DNA of 64,000 nucleotides from Anaerolineae bacterium (GTDB lineage Bacteria > Chloroflexota > Anaerolineae > JAFGEY01): the NCBI GenBank assembly GCA_016929775.1, contig JAFGIE010000006.1, forward strand, positions 1 to 64,000. The letters run 5' to 3'. Under the pieces are notes generated by a model, which was given only the letters and a program-made list of their open reading frames with translations, did no database searches and was not told the origin of the DNA. Positions 62,439 to 64,000 of this stretch are shown here, one piece after another. The position numbers and the translations under genes were made by a program. The number at the start of each line of letters is the position of its first letter. The first letter of the stretch is position 1.

Positions 62439-63341
62439 GTGCGAGGCGGCGCAGTGCTGGCCCGCCGGCGTCTGACCGTCGCCTGCCTGCTGATCGCGGG
62501 CCTGTTGGCTGCGGCGGCAGCTTGGGCATACCTTGGCGGCGCGTGGGCCGCAAGCGAGATCGAGTACACGTTCTTTGTGGCAGGTCATACCTATGGTGTA
62601 CCGGGCATCGACAACGCGGGCGTGCATCCTCGCTTTCGCGCGTGGTTTCCGGCAATCAACTCGCGCGGCGCAGACTTGGGCGTTCTGACGGGCGACATCG
62701 TGATCTGTGGCACGGTCAAGGACTGGGATGATGTGGACCGCGATCTGGCGAGCCTGTCGATGCCCGTCTACTTTGCGGTGGGCAACCACGACATGAGCGA
62801 CCGCGACCTCTATACTCGCCGGTACGGGCCGACGTACTATGCGTTCCGTCACATGGCGGACTTGTTTATTGTGCTCGACGGGGAACTGGACCAGGGCAAG
62901 ATCACGGGAGATCAACTCGCGTTCCTGGAGCGTACGCTCGCGGCTGAGGGTACGCGCAACGTCTTTGTGTTTGTCCACAAGTTAGTGTGGGTCATCGATG
63001 GTACGCCATACGAGGGATTGAAGGCGAGTCTGAACGCTCGGAACGGGTATGACTTTCATGGGAACTATTGGCGTGACGTTCACCCGCTGCTGCGAGGGAT
63101 CGATTCCTCGGTCTACGTGTTCGCCGGCGACGTCGGTGTGACCTGGGCGATGCCTCTATTCTACCAGCAGGAGGGGAACGTGCGCCTGGTGGCGAGCGGC
63201 ATGGGCGGGGCGCAGGAGGAGAACTATCTCCTGATCGACGTCGGCCCGCGCGGCGTCCAGATCGAGGCGCAGCGGCTCGATGGGCGCCAGCTCCAGCAGC
63301 GCGATCTGAAAGCATATGACCTGGCGCACTATCGTGGCTGA
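62439..63341 (+). CDS. Calcineurin-like metallophosphoesterase, exported or membrane-anchored
   Basis: 300 residues from GTG 62439 (62454 is the alternative start). An N-terminal signal peptide or anchor (LTVACLLIAGLLAAAAAWAYL) is followed by a metallophosphoesterase domain with LTGDIVICGT (metal-ligand GD), AVGNHDMSD (the GNHD motif) and FVHKLVWVI. The usual first D-x-H motif appears as VAGHTYGVPG, so one ligand is uncertain. Substrate is unknown. It closes the DUF4956-CotH-VTC group, 11 bases after VTC, and may act on the phosphorylated surface product. Confidence 0.85.
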   Translation: MRGGAVLARRRLTVACLLIAGLLAAAAAWAYLGGAWAASEIEYTFFVAGHTYGVPGIDNAGVHPRFRAWFPAINSRGADLGVLTGDIVICGTVKDWDDVDRDLASLSMPVYFAVGNHDMSDRDLYTRRYGPTYYAFRHMADLFIVLDGELDQGKITGDQLAFLERTLAAEGTRNVFVFVHKLVWVIDGTPYEGLKASLNARNGYDFHGNYWRDVHPLLRGIDSSVYVFAGDVGVTWAMPLFYQQEGNVRLVASGMGGAQEENYLLIDVGPRGVQIEAQRLDGRQLQQRDLKAYDLAHYRG

Positions 63342-63434
63342 CGGCGCCGCATGTCCTCGGTGGCGTCCGGAGCCGTCGGTTGCGTGGCCCGCCCCTGGGC
63401 CCACGTGCCAGCGTCGAGCTTGGGACGGAGTGCC

Positions 63435-64000
63435 GTGGTCGACCTGTTGATCATCAGCCCGGAAGTGGTCGGAACACACATGGCAGGGCCCGGGATCCGC
63501 TACTACCAGCTGGCGCGCGTGCTGTCAGCCGAGTGTGCGGTCTCCCTGGCTGTTCCTCGCGCTTCCACCGTCGAGAGTGCGCCGTTCGAGATCATGCGCT
63601 ACGAGTCCCTCGCCGATCGGCGGATCGTCGCCGCGGTTCGGCAGACTGGGGCTGTGCTGGCGCCCGCCCTGACGGTGGGCGACAGCGACCTCTTGGCGAG
63701 CTGTCCCGCACCGCTGATCGTCGATGGATATGACCCGGTGCTGGCAGAAACGCTGTCCCTCGGCGGCGATGTGGTCCGGCAGCGCTGGGTCTTGGCGCGC
63801 GCGTACCGCGCGGGCGACTTTTTCATCTGCGCCAGCGAGCGGCAGCGCGACTGGTGGTTGGGGACGCTGGAGGCGTTCGGAAGGGTGAACGCGCACACCC
63901 ACGCGGCGTCGGCATCGCTCCGTGCGTTGGTCGACGTGGTGCCCTTTGGCTTGCCCGATCGCGCCCTCTGCCCGACCGGTCGCGCACTCAAGGGGGTCGT
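63435..64000 (+). CDS. Glycosyltransferase, GT4-like (3' partial)
   Basis: GTG 63435 with GGAG upstream starts a frame that stays open to the window end (188 residues visible). The N-terminal half of GT4-type transferases is recognised by LLIISPEVVGTHMAGPGIRYYQLARVL, where the conserved GPGIR loop binds the acceptor side, then VDGYDP and FICASERQRDWW. The nucleotide-sugar-binding half lies beyond the window. It follows the surface cluster and probably builds an exported glycan with the ABC ATPase. Confidence 0.85.
   Translation, partial: MVDLLIISPEVVGTHMAGPGIRYYQLARVLSAECAVSLAVPRASTVESAPFEIMRYESLADRRIVAAVRQTGAVLAPALTVGDSDLLASCPAPLIVDGYDPVLAETLSLGGDVVRQRWVLARAYRAGDFFICASERQRDWWLGTLEAFGRVNAHTHAASASLRALVDVVPFGLPDRALCPTGRALKGV

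Noticed and set aside
1..64000. CRISPR arrays, insertion sequences, tRNA or rRNA genes
   Set aside because: None seen; no direct-repeat array, no transposase frame, no tRNA-like cloverleaf in the gaps.

Overview
This is a GC-rich bacterial window (start codons ATG, GTG and TTG; several TTGACA/TATAAT-type promoters with 17-base spacers). The genes point to a strict anaerobe using the Wood-Ljungdahl pathway. Bactofilin, a DUF4446 protein, CotH/VTC surface genes and double HdrA flavoproteins would suit an uncultured Chloroflexota (Anaerolineae-like) genome, but that placement is inference. No rRNA, tRNA, CRISPR array or insertion sequence was seen.

Layout. 1-3.9 kb: end of an alanyl-tRNA-editing protein, a degenerate metallo-beta-lactamase-fold protein, a TPR membrane protein, a DUF4446 protein and a bactofilin. 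4-11 kb: a GT2 glycosyltransferase on the minus strand, polA, a malate/lactate dehydrogenase and acetate kinase. 11-25 kb: a CODH/acetyl-CoA-synthase island with two CooC-type ATPases, a promoter plus structured leader with two tandem terminators, a small HMA-like protein, cooS, a rare-looking acsB-acsD fusion, acsC, a corrinoid-protein reductive activator and acsE. 25-51 kb: a GntR and a MerR regulator, then three HdrA + MvhD modules interleaved with metV, metF, two HdrC-HdrB fusions, fhs (formate-THF ligase) and a rubrerythrin. The third module continues into Flx-like iron-sulfur and flavin subunits. 51-56 kb: a lone gcvH, purA, purB and a phosphoesterase. 56-64 kb: a cell-surface cluster with a Wzt-like ABC ATPase, DUF4956, CotH, a VTC domain, a phosphoesterase and a glycosyltransferase cut by the window end.

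How they work together. Fhs activates formate on tetrahydrofolate. MetF/MetV, probably with the Hdr/MvhD proteins, reduce methylene-THF. AcsE passes the methyl group to the corrinoid protein (AcsC plus the AcsD domain), and CooS/AcsB build acetyl-CoA. Acetate kinase can then yield ATP. The HdrA modules probably bifurcate or confurcate electrons between ferredoxin, NAD(P)H and the pathway.

Main discoveries. (1) AcsB and AcsD are one 1238-residue polypeptide. (2) One MvhD copy (34608-35042) has an in-frame UGA exactly at the Cys conserved in its two paralogues, followed by a hairpin of bacterial SECIS type. (3) A minus-strand phosphoesterase (55294-56454) has an in-frame UGA in a Pro-Cys-Gly-X motif where I recall Cys in relatives, again followed by a 7-bp hairpin. 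Together these suggest that the organism makes selenoproteins, including one in its core electron-transfer machinery. Two other genes carry single-base frameshifts.
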